Below, one piece after another: positions 44,111 through 53,444 of a stretch of DNA of 64,000 nucleotides. Numbering within the stretch: the first letter of the stretch is position 1; the number at the start of each line of letters is the position of its first letter. Source of the stretch: Shewanella kaireitica (GTDB lineage Bacteria > Pseudomonadota > Gammaproteobacteria > Enterobacterales > Shewanellaceae); assembly GCF_023284045.1 (NCBI RefSeq), contig NZ_JAKIKQ010000016.1, positions 49,639-113,638 of the forward strand, read 5' to 3'. A program made the position numbers and the translations under genes. Below the pieces are notes generated by a model. It was given only the letters and a program-made list of their open reading frames with translations, searched no databases and had not been told where the DNA came from.

Positions 44111-45674
44111 TAATCAACTTCAAACAGAAGATGAACTAGCACAAGTGTCTAATGAGCTTGGGTTAGTCTCTGAGGCGGAAGCGGATGAAGTCTTCCATTC
44201 GACCAGTAAAGAGCGTTTGCCATTTGCTTTTGCTCATCGATTCAATGCGGCTTTAGATAAAGACGAGGCGGGCATATTATCGCTCTATCATACCGCGAGT
44301 ACACCGCTATCGGCATTGTTAGAGGTTCGCCGTTATAGTGGTAAATCGTTACCGCTCATAAAGCTAGAAGATATCGCTTTTGAAACGCGTTTAACTCAGG
44401 CTTACCAAGCTAATTCATCAGAAGCACAGCAGATGATGGAAGATATTGGTAACGAGATGGATCTATTTACGCTTGCCGAAGAGCTACCTCAAACAGAAGA
44501 TCTGTTAGAAGGTGATGATGACGCGCCGATCATTAAACTGATTAATGCATTGTTGTCTGAAGCGATTAAAGAAGAAGCGTCTGATATCCATATTGAGACC
44601 TATGAAAAACAGCTGATAGTGCGTTTCCGTGTCGACGGGATCCTAAAAGAGGTGTTAAAGCCTAACCGCAAGCTGTCATCGCTATTAGTGTCACGTATTA
44701 AAGTCATGGCCCGCTTGGACATTGCCGAGAAACGTGTGCCTCAAGATGGCCGTATTTCACTGCGTATTGCGGGCCGTGCCGTCGACGTGCGTGTATCGAC
44801 GATGCCATCAAGCCATGGCGAACGAGTGGTACTGCGTCTACTGGATAAAAATGCCGGCAACTTAGACCTAGTTCAACTCGGTATGACAGAGGATGTGCGG
44901 GTACAGTTCGATGAACTTATTCGTAAACCCCACGGTATTATTCTGGTTACCGGGCCAACAGGTTCAGGTAAGAGTACTACCTTGTACGCTGGTCTAACCG
45001 AGCTCAATTCCATCGATACCAATATCCTTACGGTAGAAGATCCTATCGAGTATGAGTTAGAAGGTATTGGTCAAACCCAAGTTAACACTAAGGTAGATAT
45101 GACCTTTGCCCGCGGCTTGCGTGCGATATTGCGTCAAGATCCCGATGTGGTAATGATTGGTGAAATTCGAGATTTGGAAACTGCACAAATTGCTGTACAA
45201 GCCTCGCTAACTGGCCACATGGTGATATCAACGCTGCATACCAATACGGCGTCTGGTGCTATTACCCGTTTGCAAGATATGGGGGTAGAACCTTTCCTTG
45301 TTTCCTCAAGTTTACTCGGTGTACTTGCACAGCGGTTGATTCGAACTTTATGTAAGCATTGTAAAGAGGAACATGTACCTGACGAACGCGAAAGAGAGCT
45401 GTTGGGTATTAGTGCTGATGATCCTCGTATTATATATCGTGCAAAAGGGTGTCAAGCTTGTGGGCATAACGGCTACCGTGGTCGTACTGGTATCCATGAG
45501 TTGTTAGTGGTTGATGATGATGTACGAGAGTTGATCCACACTGGTCGAGGCGAATTGGCGATTGAAAAGCATATACGTAAATCAGTCCCGAGTATCCGTC
45601 ATGACGGCATGAGTAAAGTGCTTGCAGGGAAAACCACCCTTGAAGAAGTACTGCGTGTGACTCGCGAGGAGTAA
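44103..45674 (+). CDS. gspE: Type II secretion ATPase GspE
   Basis: 523 residues. Walker A GPTGSGKSTTLYAGL, Walker B-type DPDVVMIGEIRDLETAQ, His box HMVISTLHTNTASGAI, and the zinc CxxC pairs CKHC and CQAC near the C-terminus. The N-terminal domain (to about 130) docks to GspL. Powers pseudopilus assembly. The start at ATG 44103 overlaps gspD; a longer open frame begins in gspD in another reading frame and is not used. Confidence 0.94.
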   Translation: MSDNQLQTEDELAQVSNELGLVSEAEADEVFHSTSKERLPFAFAHRFNAALDKDEAGILSLYHTASTPLSALLEVRRYSGKSLPLIKLEDIAFETRLTQAYQANSSEAQQMMEDIGNEMDLFTLAEELPQTEDLLEGDDDAPIIKLINALLSEAIKEEASDIHIETYEKQLIVRFRVDGILKEVLKPNRKLSSLLVSRIKVMARLDIAEKRVPQDGRISLRIAGRAVDVRVSTMPSSHGERVVLRLLDKNAGNLDLVQLGMTEDVRVQFDELIRKPHGIILVTGPTGSGKSTTLYAGLTELNSIDTNILTVEDPIEYELEGIGQTQVNTKVDMTFARGLRAILRQDPDVVMIGEIRDLETAQIAVQASLTGHMVISTLHTNTASGAITRLQDMGVEPFLVSSSLLGVLAQRLIRTLCKHCKEEHVPDERERELLGISADDPRIIYRAKGCQACGHNGYRGRTGIHELLVVDDDVRELIHTGRGELAIEKHIRKSVPSIRHDGMSKVLAGKTTLEEVLRVTREE

Positions 45675-45677
45675 CCA

Positions 45678-46901
45678 GTGCCAGCATTTGAATACAAAGC
45701 ATTAGATAAAGCGGGCAAGCAGCAAAAAGGCGTTGTCGAAGCCGATACCGCAAGGCATGCCCGTGGCCAAATTAGAGAGTTACGTTTGATGCCACTGGAA
45801 ATTACTCCAGTGGTTGAAAAAGAGAGCAAGTCAAAATCTGGTGGTGTGAGCTTTTTTAAGCGCGGCATATCAGTGTCAGAACTGGCCTTGATCACTCGTC
45901 AAATTGCAACCTTGGTAGCGGCTGGCCTGCCGATTGAAGAGGCGCTTAAAGCTGTTGGTCAACAGTGTGAAAAAGACCGATTAGCCAGTATGGTGATGGC
46001 AGTTCGTTCGCGAGTTGTTGAAGGTTATAGTTTGGCAGATTCAATGGCCGAGTTCCCTCACATCTTTGACGAGTTATATCGCGCAATGGTGGCATCTGGT
46101 GAAAAATCGGGTCACTTAGAAGTGGTATTAAATCGTCTTGCCGACTATACCGAGCGTCGCCAACAACTTAAAAGCAAAATGACCCAAGCGATGATCTACC
46201 CGATCGTGCTGACTTGTGTTGCTGTCGGTGTCATTGCGATCTTGCTGGCTGCAGTTGTACCAGAGGTTGTAGGTCAATTTGAGCATATGGGGCAAGAGCT
46301 GCCTTGGACCACTGAGCTTCTCATTAGCTCATCCGATTTTATTCGTGATTACGGCCTGATCATGCTCGGATTGATTGTCGGGCTATTTTTCATCTTCAGG
46401 CGCTTGTTAGTCGTGCCAGCAAACAGAATGAAATACGATACGTTGCTACTGCGCTTACCTGTGGTAAGTAAAGTCAGTAAAAGCCTTAATACCGCTCGTT
46501 TTGCTAGGACATTGAGTATCTTGACGGCCAGTTCGGTACCATTGCTAGACGCGATGCGTATTGCCAGCGATGTATTGGTTAACGTAAAGGTTAAAGCTGC
46601 TGTTGAAGAGGCTACATTAAGAGTGCGTGAGGGCACCAGTTTAGGTACTGCGTTGGCAAATACTAAACTTTTTCCGCCTATGATGCTCTATATGATCACC
46701 TCTGGTGAAAAAAGTGGTCAACTCGAACAGATGCTTGAGCGAGCGGCAGACAACCAAGATCGTGAATTTGAGTCAAATGTCACTATTGCACTGGGTGTAT
46801 TTGAACCCATGTTGGTTGTTAGCATGGCGGCAATAGTACTATTTATTGTTTTAGCTATTCTGCAGCCTATTTTGGCGCTGAATAATATGATCAGTGGTTA
46901 A
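45678..46901 (+). CDS. gspF: Type II secretion platform protein GspF
   Basis: 407 residues, two copies of the T2SF domain (SVSELALITRQIATLVAAGLPIEEALKAV and NTARFARTLSILTASSVPLLDAMRI) with three membrane helices. Each domain carries the MVASGEKSGHLE / MITSGEKSGQLE signature. Inner-membrane platform on which the ATPase acts. Three bases after gspE. Confidence 0.95.
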   Translation: MPAFEYKALDKAGKQQKGVVEADTARHARGQIRELRLMPLEITPVVEKESKSKSGGVSFFKRGISVSELALITRQIATLVAAGLPIEEALKAVGQQCEKDRLASMVMAVRSRVVEGYSLADSMAEFPHIFDELYRAMVASGEKSGHLEVVLNRLADYTERRQQLKSKMTQAMIYPIVLTCVAVGVIAILLAAVVPEVVGQFEHMGQELPWTTELLISSSDFIRDYGLIMLGLIVGLFFIFRRLLVVPANRMKYDTLLLRLPVVSKVSKSLNTARFARTLSILTASSVPLLDAMRIASDVLVNVKVKAAVEEATLRVREGTSLGTALANTKLFPPMMLYMITSGEKSGQLEQMLERAADNQDREFESNVTIALGVFEPMLVVSMAAIVLFIVLAILQPILALNNMISG

Positions 46902-46965
46902 CCGTTTCGATGTTGGCATTGCCATTCGAGAAATATGTAAGTCATTTAGTTAAAGGAAGTTTTTA

Positions 46966-47400
46966 ATGCAAACTCGTAATAAGCAAAAAGGTTTCACCCT
47001 TTTAGAAGTGATGGTCGTTATCGTTATTCTAGGTATTTTAGCCTCAATGGTGGTACCAAACCTGATGGGTAACAAAGATAAAGCTGACCAACAGAAAGCC
47101 GTTTCAGATATTGTTGCGCTAGAAAATGCGTTAGATATGTATCGTTTAGATAACAGTATCTACCCATCAACAGAGCAAGGTTTAGAAGCACTAGTACAGA
47201 AGCCAACTATGTCGCCTGAGCCGCGTAACTACCGTGAAGATGGCTATGTTAAGCGTCTTCCACAAGATCCATGGCGTAATGACTACCTACTTTTAAGTCC
47301 AGGTGAAAACGGTAAGCTTGATATCTTCAGTGCAGGTCCTGATGGCCAACCAGGTACTGAAGATGACATTGGTAACTGGAACCTACAGAACTTCCAATAA
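46966..47400 (+). CDS. gspG: Major pseudopilin GspG
   Basis: 144 residues. Class III signal KQKGFTLLEVMVVIVILGILASMVVP with Glu at +5 for the prepilin peptidase; after it the GspG body (STEQGLEALVQKP, YVKRLPQDPWRNDY and the calcium-loop IFSAGPDGQPGTEDDIGNW). The main subunit of the pseudopilus. The 64-base gap before it contains no terminator. Confidence 0.96.
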   Translation: MQTRNKQKGFTLLEVMVVIVILGILASMVVPNLMGNKDKADQQKAVSDIVALENALDMYRLDNSIYPSTEQGLEALVQKPTMSPEPRNYREDGYVKRLPQDPWRNDYLLLSPGENGKLDIFSAGPDGQPGTEDDIGNWNLQNFQ

Positions 47401-47401
47401 G

Positions 47402-47995
47402 ATGACATTAGCAGCTGTGCGTCAAACTCGCCAAACGGGCTTTACCTTAATGGAGGTGTTGCTCGTTGTGCTACTTATGGGGTTAGCGGCGTCGGCGGTT
47501 ACCTTGAGTATGGGCGGTGGTGGTCAAAAGCAAGCGCTCGACCGCTTGGCACAGCAGTTTATGATGTCCTCGGAAATGGTACTGGATGAAACGGTCCTTA
47601 GTGGCCATTTCATCGGTATTGTCATTGAAGAAGACAGCTATGAATATGTCTACTATGACGAAGACGGTAACTGGAAGCCGCTAGAGCAAGATAGGCTGTT
47701 AGCGAGCAGACAGATGGAACCGGGTATTGAGCTGGTTTTGGTGCTTGATGGTTTGCCGCTAGTGCAAGAGGATGAAGAGCAAGATAGTTGGTTTGATGAG
47801 CCATTAATCGAAAAGTCAGCTGATGAGAAAAAGAAGTATCCAGAGCCACAAATTTTGCTATTCCCAAGTGGTGAGATGAGTGCATTTGAGCTCGCTTTTG
47901 TTGCTAAAGACGAAATGGATAAAGAGATCGAAGTCGTAGTCGTAGGCGATTCATTAGGCCGATTGAAACTGAATTATGAAGATGATGAACGTTAA
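47402..47995 (+). CDS. gspH: Minor pseudopilin GspH
   Basis: About 197 residues. Prepilin signal RQTGFTLMEVLLVVLLMGLAASAVTL with +5 Glu. Tip-associated minor pseudopilin. I start it at ATG 47402, one base after gspG; the open frame reaches back into gspG but that portion is in another frame. It contains an acidic insert (VQEDEEQDSWFDEPL). Confidence 0.88.
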   Translation: MTLAAVRQTRQTGFTLMEVLLVVLLMGLAASAVTLSMGGGGQKQALDRLAQQFMMSSEMVLDETVLSGHFIGIVIEEDSYEYVYYDEDGNWKPLEQDRLLASRQMEPGIELVLVLDGLPLVQEDEEQDSWFDEPLIEKSADEKKKYPEPQILLFPSGEMSAFELAFVAKDEMDKEIEVVVVGDSLGRLKLNYEDDER

Positions 47996-48411
47996 TGCTT
48001 GTCTACAAACGCCAATCTCTCATCAAAACGCGCCAGCCCATGTCTATTAGGCAGCGCGGAATGACCTTACTTGAAGTCATTGTTGCTTTGGCCGTTTTTT
48101 CAATTGCCGCAGTATCAATCACTAAAAGCTTGGGCGAGCAGATGGCTAATATGCCGATATTGGAAGAGCGCACCATGGCCCAGTGGGTTGCTCATAATCA
48201 AATGGTAGAAGCGCGTTTAGAGCCTAAATTCCCCGATATTGGTCGTAAAGATGGCCAAGAGCAGTTAGCCGGTAAAGATTGGTATTGGCGCAAAGAGGTT
48301 GTGAAGACAACCGATGACAATTTTAGAATGATCCGTATCACCATTAGCGACGATGATCGCTTTGGTCGTGTTATTGCTGAGGTGAGTAGTTATGTCCTCA
48401 AGTCGGATTAA
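47995..48411 (+). CDS. gspI: Minor pseudopilin GspI
   Basis: 138 residues. RQRGMTLLEVIVALAVFSIAAVSITKSL is the class III signal with +5 Glu. GspI forms the tip complex with J and K. Its ATG shares one base with the gspH stop (TAATG); a Met 15 codons on would leave the usual short leader and may be the real start. Confidence 0.9.
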   Translation: MLVYKRQSLIKTRQPMSIRQRGMTLLEVIVALAVFSIAAVSITKSLGEQMANMPILEERTMAQWVAHNQMVEARLEPKFPDIGRKDGQEQLAGKDWYWRKEVVKTTDDNFRMIRITISDDDRFGRVIAEVSSYVLKSD

Positions 48412-49135
48412 ACCTAGCGGCGGCTTTACGCTGTTAGAAATGCTGATCGCCATTGCGATATTTGCCCTAATAGGGCTTGCGGCAAATACAGTGCTACATA
48501 CCGTAATGCAAAACGATACGGTGACACGTGAATTCGGTGCCAAGTTAAAAGCAATGCAGCAAGGGTTTGGCATTATTGAGCGAGACCTTAACCAGATGGT
48601 AGCTCGCACCCCTAGATTACTTGAAGGTGGCCGTGCCACCACAGTGTTTCAGACTGGCGATAACATGCTCGATTCAGAATCAGAGTCGTTAGTATTTTTC
48701 CGTTTAGGTTGGTTAAATCCTGATGGATTGCTGCCTCGAGGCAGTTTGCAGTCAGTCGCTTATGTGGTTATTGAAGGGAATTTGGAGCGTTGGTATTACC
48801 CATATCCCGAGCCCGAAATCGGTGCCGAGCCGATTAAAACGATTGTAATGAAAAAGGTGATTTCGGTTGAGTATGCTTTTTTCACTGATGATAAGTGGGA
48901 ACGAAAAACCGATGCTACCAAACTGCCTAAAGCGATCGCTATGGAAATAGAGTTCGAGGATATAGGCAAAGTACAACGTAAGTTCTTATTGCCGACAGGT
49001 GCGCCCGCTGGAAGTAATAACAGTGGCGGTAATAACAACGGCGGTAATAACAACGGCGGTAATAACAACGGCGGTAATAACAACGGCGGTAATAATAACG
49101 GCGGCAGCAGTACAGAGGATGGTAAGACAGGGTGA
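48392..49135 (+). CDS. gspJ: Minor pseudopilin GspJ with Gly/Asn-repeat tail
   Basis: 247 residues. Prepilin signal SGGFTLLEMLIAIAIFALIGLAANTV, then the GspJ body (QQGFGIIERDLNQMVART, VFFRLGWLNPDGLLPRGSLQ). The last 37 residues are a low-complexity tail of GGNNN units encoded by a 15-bp tandem repeat (49025-49099), not usual in GspJ. Overlaps gspI by 20 bases and gspK by four. Confidence 0.9.
   Translation: MSSSRIKPSGGFTLLEMLIAIAIFALIGLAANTVLHTVMQNDTVTREFGAKLKAMQQGFGIIERDLNQMVARTPRLLEGGRATTVFQTGDNMLDSESESLVFFRLGWLNPDGLLPRGSLQSVAYVVIEGNLERWYYPYPEPEIGAEPIKTIVMKKVISVEYAFFTDDKWERKTDATKLPKAIAMEIEFEDIGKVQRKFLLPTGAPAGSNNSGGNNNGGNNNGGNNNGGNNNGGNNNGGSSTEDGKTG
49025..49099 (+). repeat. 15-bp tandem repeat in gspJ
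   Basis: Five head-to-tail units of GGCGGTAATAACAAC, the last with one change (AATAATAAC). Each unit codes GGNNN, so change in copy number keeps the frame. Confidence 0.95.
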
Positions 49136-50130
49136 ATAATTCCTTAACCATGCCAACTAAACAAAGAGGCGTTGCGTTGATTGTGGTGTTGTTGATTGTG
49201 GCGTTAGTTGCGATCATTGCTACCAATATCACCTCTAGAAACCAGTTGTCTGTTAGGCGCACCATTAATTTAGCGCAGTATGATCAAGCTTTTTGGTATG
49301 CAATATCAGCTGAAGAGATCGCCAAAAAGGTTTTGAAACAAGATTTAGAAGATTCTGACACTGTGCACATGCAGCAGTATTGGGCCCAAGCAGATGTGAT
49401 CTTTCCGGCAGAGAATGGTGAGATTGCGGGTAAAATCAGTGATATGCAGTCTTGTTTTAACGTGAATGCATTGTCGCAGACGACCAAGAAAGTTGAAAAT
49501 GGTCAACCTAAAATGCCGCTGCCAGTGATTCAGTTTAAAGGGCTGTTAGTCGCGCTTGGGATGGATGATTTTGCCGCTGAGCGCTTATCGCAAACTTTAA
49601 AAGATTATATCGATGAAGATATGACTGCGAGCCCTTACGGTGCGGAAGATGCAGAATATGAGGCGCGAAATGTACCTTATCGTTCAGCTAATACCTTGAT
49701 GAGTCATAAGAGTGAGTTGCGGGCCGTTATGGGGTTCACGCAAGATATCTATCTCAAGATTGCACCGTATGTGTGTGCAGTACCAGGCAATACAACACAA
49801 GTATTAAATGTTAACACTGTGCCAGTAGAGCACGCTGCACTAATTGCGGGCATGTTAGATAATAAAATTTCTGTTGGTGAGGCTGAAAGCATCATCAACC
49901 AACGCCCTGGCGATGGTTATGAGAAAGTAGATGAGTTTTGGGAAAACTCCTCTATCGCTAGCCTCGCCGGTGATGCACAACTTAAATCGAGTTTTGGCGT
50001 GACCAGTAGTTATTTTTTATTGGAAGCAGGCGCAAAAGTCGATAATGCCGTATTTAGGCTCGAAAGTGTGCTCAATGGCGATGGCAGAACGTTGAATGTG
50101 TTATCCCGTCAGTTTGGCGGACAAAAATAA
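49132..50130 (+). CDS. gspK: Minor pseudopilin GspK
   Basis: 332 residues. The N-terminal KQRGVALIVVLLIVALVAIIATNI has a prepilin-type helix without the +5 Glu, as is normal for GspK. The large body (SDMQSCFNVNAL, LKDYIDEDMTASPYGAEDAEYEARNVPYRSANTLM) caps the pseudopilus tip. Confidence 0.93.
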   Translation: MNNSLTMPTKQRGVALIVVLLIVALVAIIATNITSRNQLSVRRTINLAQYDQAFWYAISAEEIAKKVLKQDLEDSDTVHMQQYWAQADVIFPAENGEIAGKISDMQSCFNVNALSQTTKKVENGQPKMPLPVIQFKGLLVALGMDDFAAERLSQTLKDYIDEDMTASPYGAEDAEYEARNVPYRSANTLMSHKSELRAVMGFTQDIYLKIAPYVCAVPGNTTQVLNVNTVPVEHAALIAGMLDNKISVGEAESIINQRPGDGYEKVDEFWENSSIASLAGDAQLKSSFGVTSSYFLLEAGAKVDNAVFRLESVLNGDGRTLNVLSRQFGGQK

Positions 50131-50175
50131 CAACAGTCCTTTAGCAAAATTAAAGAGACTCGTGGAGACAGATCA

Positions 50176-51366
50176 GTGAGTGAAAGACTATTCATCCGTT
50201 TAGGACAATCCTTTGAGCAACCATGTTCGTGGCTCGTTTGGTCTGAACAGGAACAAGAAATAATAGGTTCTGGCGAACTCAGTGATGCCGGCGCACTATC
50301 GACTCTGACTGAAAGAGCTGCTAATGGTACGGTTGACGTATTAGTCCCAGCATCTAGCATCACTTTGACTGCAGTCGACCTGCCTGAAAAAGGCCAGCGT
50401 CAAGCGATTAAAGCGCTGCCATTTATGCTGGAAGAGAATTTAGCGCAAGATGTAGAGGAACTGCATTTTGTGGTTGGTCCTCGTGAAGGTGATGCACTCA
50501 ATATTGCAGTGGTTGCTCATGAGCAGATGCAAAACTGGATAGAGTGGCTAGCGGAAGCAGGATTAAAAGCTAAATGCATAGTGCCAGACTGTCTTGCATT
50601 GCCTTTGGCTGAGTGCGATTGGGCAGCCATTACATTTGGGCAAGAGATCTTGCTACGAACGGGCGAAGGCAGTGGTGTAAGCCTTGAGCAAGAGTGGCTG
50701 GAGATGGCGTTACCGCAACTCTTGCCTGACAGCGAAGAGGCAATTACTGTCGCTGGCTATACAGAAATTGCTTTGGCGGGGACCGCTATAAAAGCACAAC
50801 CTCTCGACTTACCTATGTTGGTGTTAGCGCGTGGCATGCTTAATGCGCCAATGAACCTGTTATCAGGTGTTTATCAGCCTAAGCGTGAATACGGCAAGCA
50901 CCTTAGCTTATGGCGTAATGCCGCCATCGTATTTGCAGTTGTAGTGGTGTTATCGCTAGTGAATAAAGGCCTAAACATTCACCAAATGAATGCTAAAGCG
51001 GATGTGGTAAGACTGCAGAGCGAACAGATTTACAAGCAAGTGGTACCTGGCAGTTCAAGAGTGGTTAATCTGCGCGCGCAAATGGATAGTCATGTAAGAA
51101 AAATGCAAGGTGGCGGCAGCGGCACTGAGTTCTTCAGCATGCTTGAGGGCACTCAAGCTGCGTTTGAGCAAGTACAAGATCTAAAACCGACCACATTGCG
51201 TTTTGATAGTAATCGTGGCGAGCTGCGGATGCAGATTAAAGCTAAGAATTATGCTCAAATTGAGAAGTTTAAAGAGATTATATCTCGCACATACAAGCTC
51301 GATGGTGGCGCGATGAACAGTGGTGAGTCAGAAGTCACCAGCACCTTAACCATTAGGAGCAAATAA
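50176..51366 (+). CDS. gspL: Type II secretion protein GspL
   Basis: 396 residues. A cytoplasmic actin-like domain (LFIRLGQSFEQPCSWLVWSEQEQE, ALPFMLEENLAQDVEELHFV), one membrane helix near residue 250 (NAAIVFAVVVVLSLVNKG) and a periplasmic ferredoxin-like part. It couples GspE to the membrane. Starts with GTG. No clear terminator before it. Confidence 0.93.
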   Translation: MSERLFIRLGQSFEQPCSWLVWSEQEQEIIGSGELSDAGALSTLTERAANGTVDVLVPASSITLTAVDLPEKGQRQAIKALPFMLEENLAQDVEELHFVVGPREGDALNIAVVAHEQMQNWIEWLAEAGLKAKCIVPDCLALPLAECDWAAITFGQEILLRTGEGSGVSLEQEWLEMALPQLLPDSEEAITVAGYTEIALAGTAIKAQPLDLPMLVLARGMLNAPMNLLSGVYQPKREYGKHLSLWRNAAIVFAVVVVLSLVNKGLNIHQMNAKADVVRLQSEQIYKQVVPGSSRVVNLRAQMDSHVRKMQGGGSGTEFFSMLEGTQAAFEQVQDLKPTTLRFDSNRGELRMQIKAKNYAQIEKFKEIISRTYKLDGGAMNSGESEVTSTLTIRSK

Positions 51367-51367
51367 G

Positions 51368-51844
51368 ATGGATAATCTTAAAGTATGGTGGGCGGGCTTG
51401 ATCCTGCGTGAAAAGCAGATGGTAAGTGCTTGTGGCGTAGTATTAGTAATAGGTATTTTCTATTGGGGCGTTTGGACGCCAATTGCCAATGCAGAAGCCG
51501 ATGCCGAGCGAAATCTTGCAGGTCAGCTCAATACTCTCAATTATGTAAAGCAGACCGCTAATCGTATTGCTGGTTTGAAACAAACAAGTCAAGGCAGTGC
51601 TTTTAAAGGCAGTTTAAGCGCTGCGGTTAACCAAACAGCTGGTAGCTTTGGCTTAACAATTACTCGCATGCAGCCTCAAGGTAACAAAATTCAAGTATGG
51701 ATGGATGAGGTTCCATTCGATACTTTGCTGAGCTACCTCAATGAGCTGGTTCAAAACCAAGGTTTATCATTAGAGAGCTTGGATGTGGCTGAATCCGATA
51801 CCCCTGGTTTCGTTAATGTTCGCCGAATTCAGTTATCCAAGTAG
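51368..51844 (+). CDS. gspM: Type II secretion protein GspM
   Basis: 158 residues: short cytoplasmic start (LKVWWAGLILREKQMVSACG), one membrane helix (VVLVIGIFYWGVWTPI) and a periplasmic ferredoxin-like domain. Dimer partner of GspL, one base after it. Confidence 0.93.
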   Translation: MDNLKVWWAGLILREKQMVSACGVVLVIGIFYWGVWTPIANAEADAERNLAGQLNTLNYVKQTANRIAGLKQTSQGSAFKGSLSAAVNQTAGSFGLTITRMQPQGNKIQVWMDEVPFDTLLSYLNELVQNQGLSLESLDVAESDTPGFVNVRRIQLSK

Positions 51845-51853
51845 GATGTTGTT

Positions 51854-52612
51854 GTGAAATTAGTAAAAAAAATCGCGCTAGGCTTTTTCATCTATTTGGT
51901 TTTTTTAGTGGTGTTATTTCCCGCTAGCATGGCAGTGAAGCTTGCACCTATACCGGCTAATACGGTTATTAGTGGTGTATCTGGCACTATTTGGTCTGGC
52001 AGTATCGACTCTTTGACTGTGCAAAAACGTCAGCTTGAAATGGTGCGCTGGGACTTGAGTGTTGCTTCACTGTTGATGGGAACGGTTAAGGCCGATATTA
52101 GTATTGGAAGTCGCAGCAGCGCTGTTAATGGTAAAGCTGTAGTAGCGTATTCTTTTGCTGGGCTCGACGTTAGTGGTCTGCGTTTTGAAGCGCCGAGTGA
52201 CTTTCTGTTGGGTAATACTCGACTACCGTTTAGAACTGAAATTAACGGTGACGTAAGCGCCTTAGTCGATACCTTTGAACAAGGACTGCCTTGGTGCGAA
52301 CAGCTATCGGGTAAGCTGTTTTTAAACAAAATACAAGTAACTAATCAGTTTGGTAATTATCCATTAGGCGATATTGCCTTAGGTTTAAGCTGTATCGATG
52401 GCCAAGTGCAATTGGCGACAGATGAACAACTTAATGGCCTAGGCTTAGATGGTACTATCTTGTTGGCTGATAATAAGATGATGCAGGTGAATGCTAAGAT
52501 CCGTGAGGTTAATACACAGCCTGATGATTTGAAAAAGGCACTTGGATTCCTAGGTAAGAAAGATAGCCAAGGTTATTACCCAATCACCTATCAAGGTCGA
52601 TTACCTATCTAA
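51854..52612 (+). CDS. gspN: Type II secretion protein GspN
   Basis: 252 residues with an N-terminal membrane helix (IALGFFIYLVFLVVLFPA) and the GspN body (NTVISGVSGTIWSGSIDSLTV). Non-essential in several systems; role in secretion unclear. Starts with GTG and AGGA upstream. Last gene of the operon; neither gspO (prepilin peptidase) nor gspS is here. Confidence 0.9.
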   Translation: MKLVKKIALGFFIYLVFLVVLFPASMAVKLAPIPANTVISGVSGTIWSGSIDSLTVQKRQLEMVRWDLSVASLLMGTVKADISIGSRSSAVNGKAVVAYSFAGLDVSGLRFEAPSDFLLGNTRLPFRTEINGDVSALVDTFEQGLPWCEQLSGKLFLNKIQVTNQFGNYPLGDIALGLSCIDGQVQLATDEQLNGLGLDGTILLADNKMMQVNAKIREVNTQPDDLKKALGFLGKKDSQGYYPITYQGRLPI

Positions 52613-52637
52613 GTCTATCGCTCCAGTAAAAAATGTT

Positions 52638-52664
52638 AAAAAGGCACTGTTGAGGTGCCTTTTT
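52638..52664. terminator. Bidirectional terminator ending the gsp operon
   Basis: AAAAAGGCAC and GTGCCTTTTT pair around a 7-base loop, between gspN and the convergent yrfG. Confidence 0.92.
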
Positions 52665-52667
52665 TGA

Positions 52668-53336
52668 TCATGTTTGTTGGAGCAACTCATCCAATAGATG
52701 GTGGTAATCGTCTATTGCAGGGAAGTCGCTAAAGAGCTTATGAGGTTTTTGGCTATCCGGGTTGGCCACACCTAATTGATGGCCAACCCCGGCGAGTTTA
52801 GCTGCAGCCAAAATCGTTTCGTTGTCATCGATGAATAAGCAGCGACTTGGATCTAAATCAAAGCGTTCAAACAGTTGTTGCCAGAATAGTGGATGCTCCT
52901 TGGGGTAACCTGTTTCATGACTCGATATCATCGCATCTAAGCCTAAAGCTAAATCGGTATGTGCTAATTTCAGTGTTAAGCCTTTCGGGTGAGCATTGGT
53001 CACTAGAATTCGCTTTTTGTTGGCTTTTTCTAGCGCGTACAGAAACGGTAAGCTGTCTTGGCGCAGCTGGATCTTCTCCACTAAGGTTTTATGCAGAGTC
53101 ATAATATCTAACCCCATCTTTTGTTCCCAATAATCTAAACAGTACCAATCTAGAGTACCATCAACCTTTTGGTAGTTAGCTGCAACCCACTCCATTGCTG
53201 CATTTTCCGAGATATTACGTTGCTCACTCAGCGCTTTGGGGATCAAACTGAGCCAGAAGTGATTATCAAAATGCAGGTCGAGTAGGGTACCGTCCATATC
53301 AAGTAAAACAGTATCAATATCGTGCCATGGAAACAT
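52668..53336 (-). CDS. yrfG: GMP/IMP nucleotidase YrfG (HAD family)
   Basis: 222 residues close to E. coli YrfG. HAD motifs: DMDGTLLDLHFDN (nucleophile Asp), ILVTNAHPKG (Thr), and FIDDNETILAAAKLAGV (acidic pair), with LDWYCLDYWEQKMGLDI specific to the group. It removes phosphate from purine mononucleotides. Confidence 0.93.
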   Translation of the reverse strand: MFPWHDIDTVLLDMDGTLLDLHFDNHFWLSLIPKALSEQRNISENAAMEWVAANYQKVDGTLDWYCLDYWEQKMGLDIMTLHKTLVEKIQLRQDSLPFLYALEKANKKRILVTNAHPKGLTLKLAHTDLALGLDAMISSHETGYPKEHPLFWQQLFERFDLDPSRCLFIDDNETILAAAKLAGVGHQLGVANPDSQKPHKLFSDFPAIDDYHHLLDELLQQT

Positions 53337-53444
53337 AGTTAGATGATCCTAGTAAATTCAGGTTGTAGATTGGAGCTAGAATAGTAAGATTGTAACTGAT
53401 CTCAGCAACTATCTGCGGGAAAGATCAACTGCCATAGGATGTGT

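Noticed and set aside
49025..49099. Tandem repeat considered as a CRISPR-like array.
   Set aside because: Units are contiguous, without spacers, and keep the gspJ reading frame.
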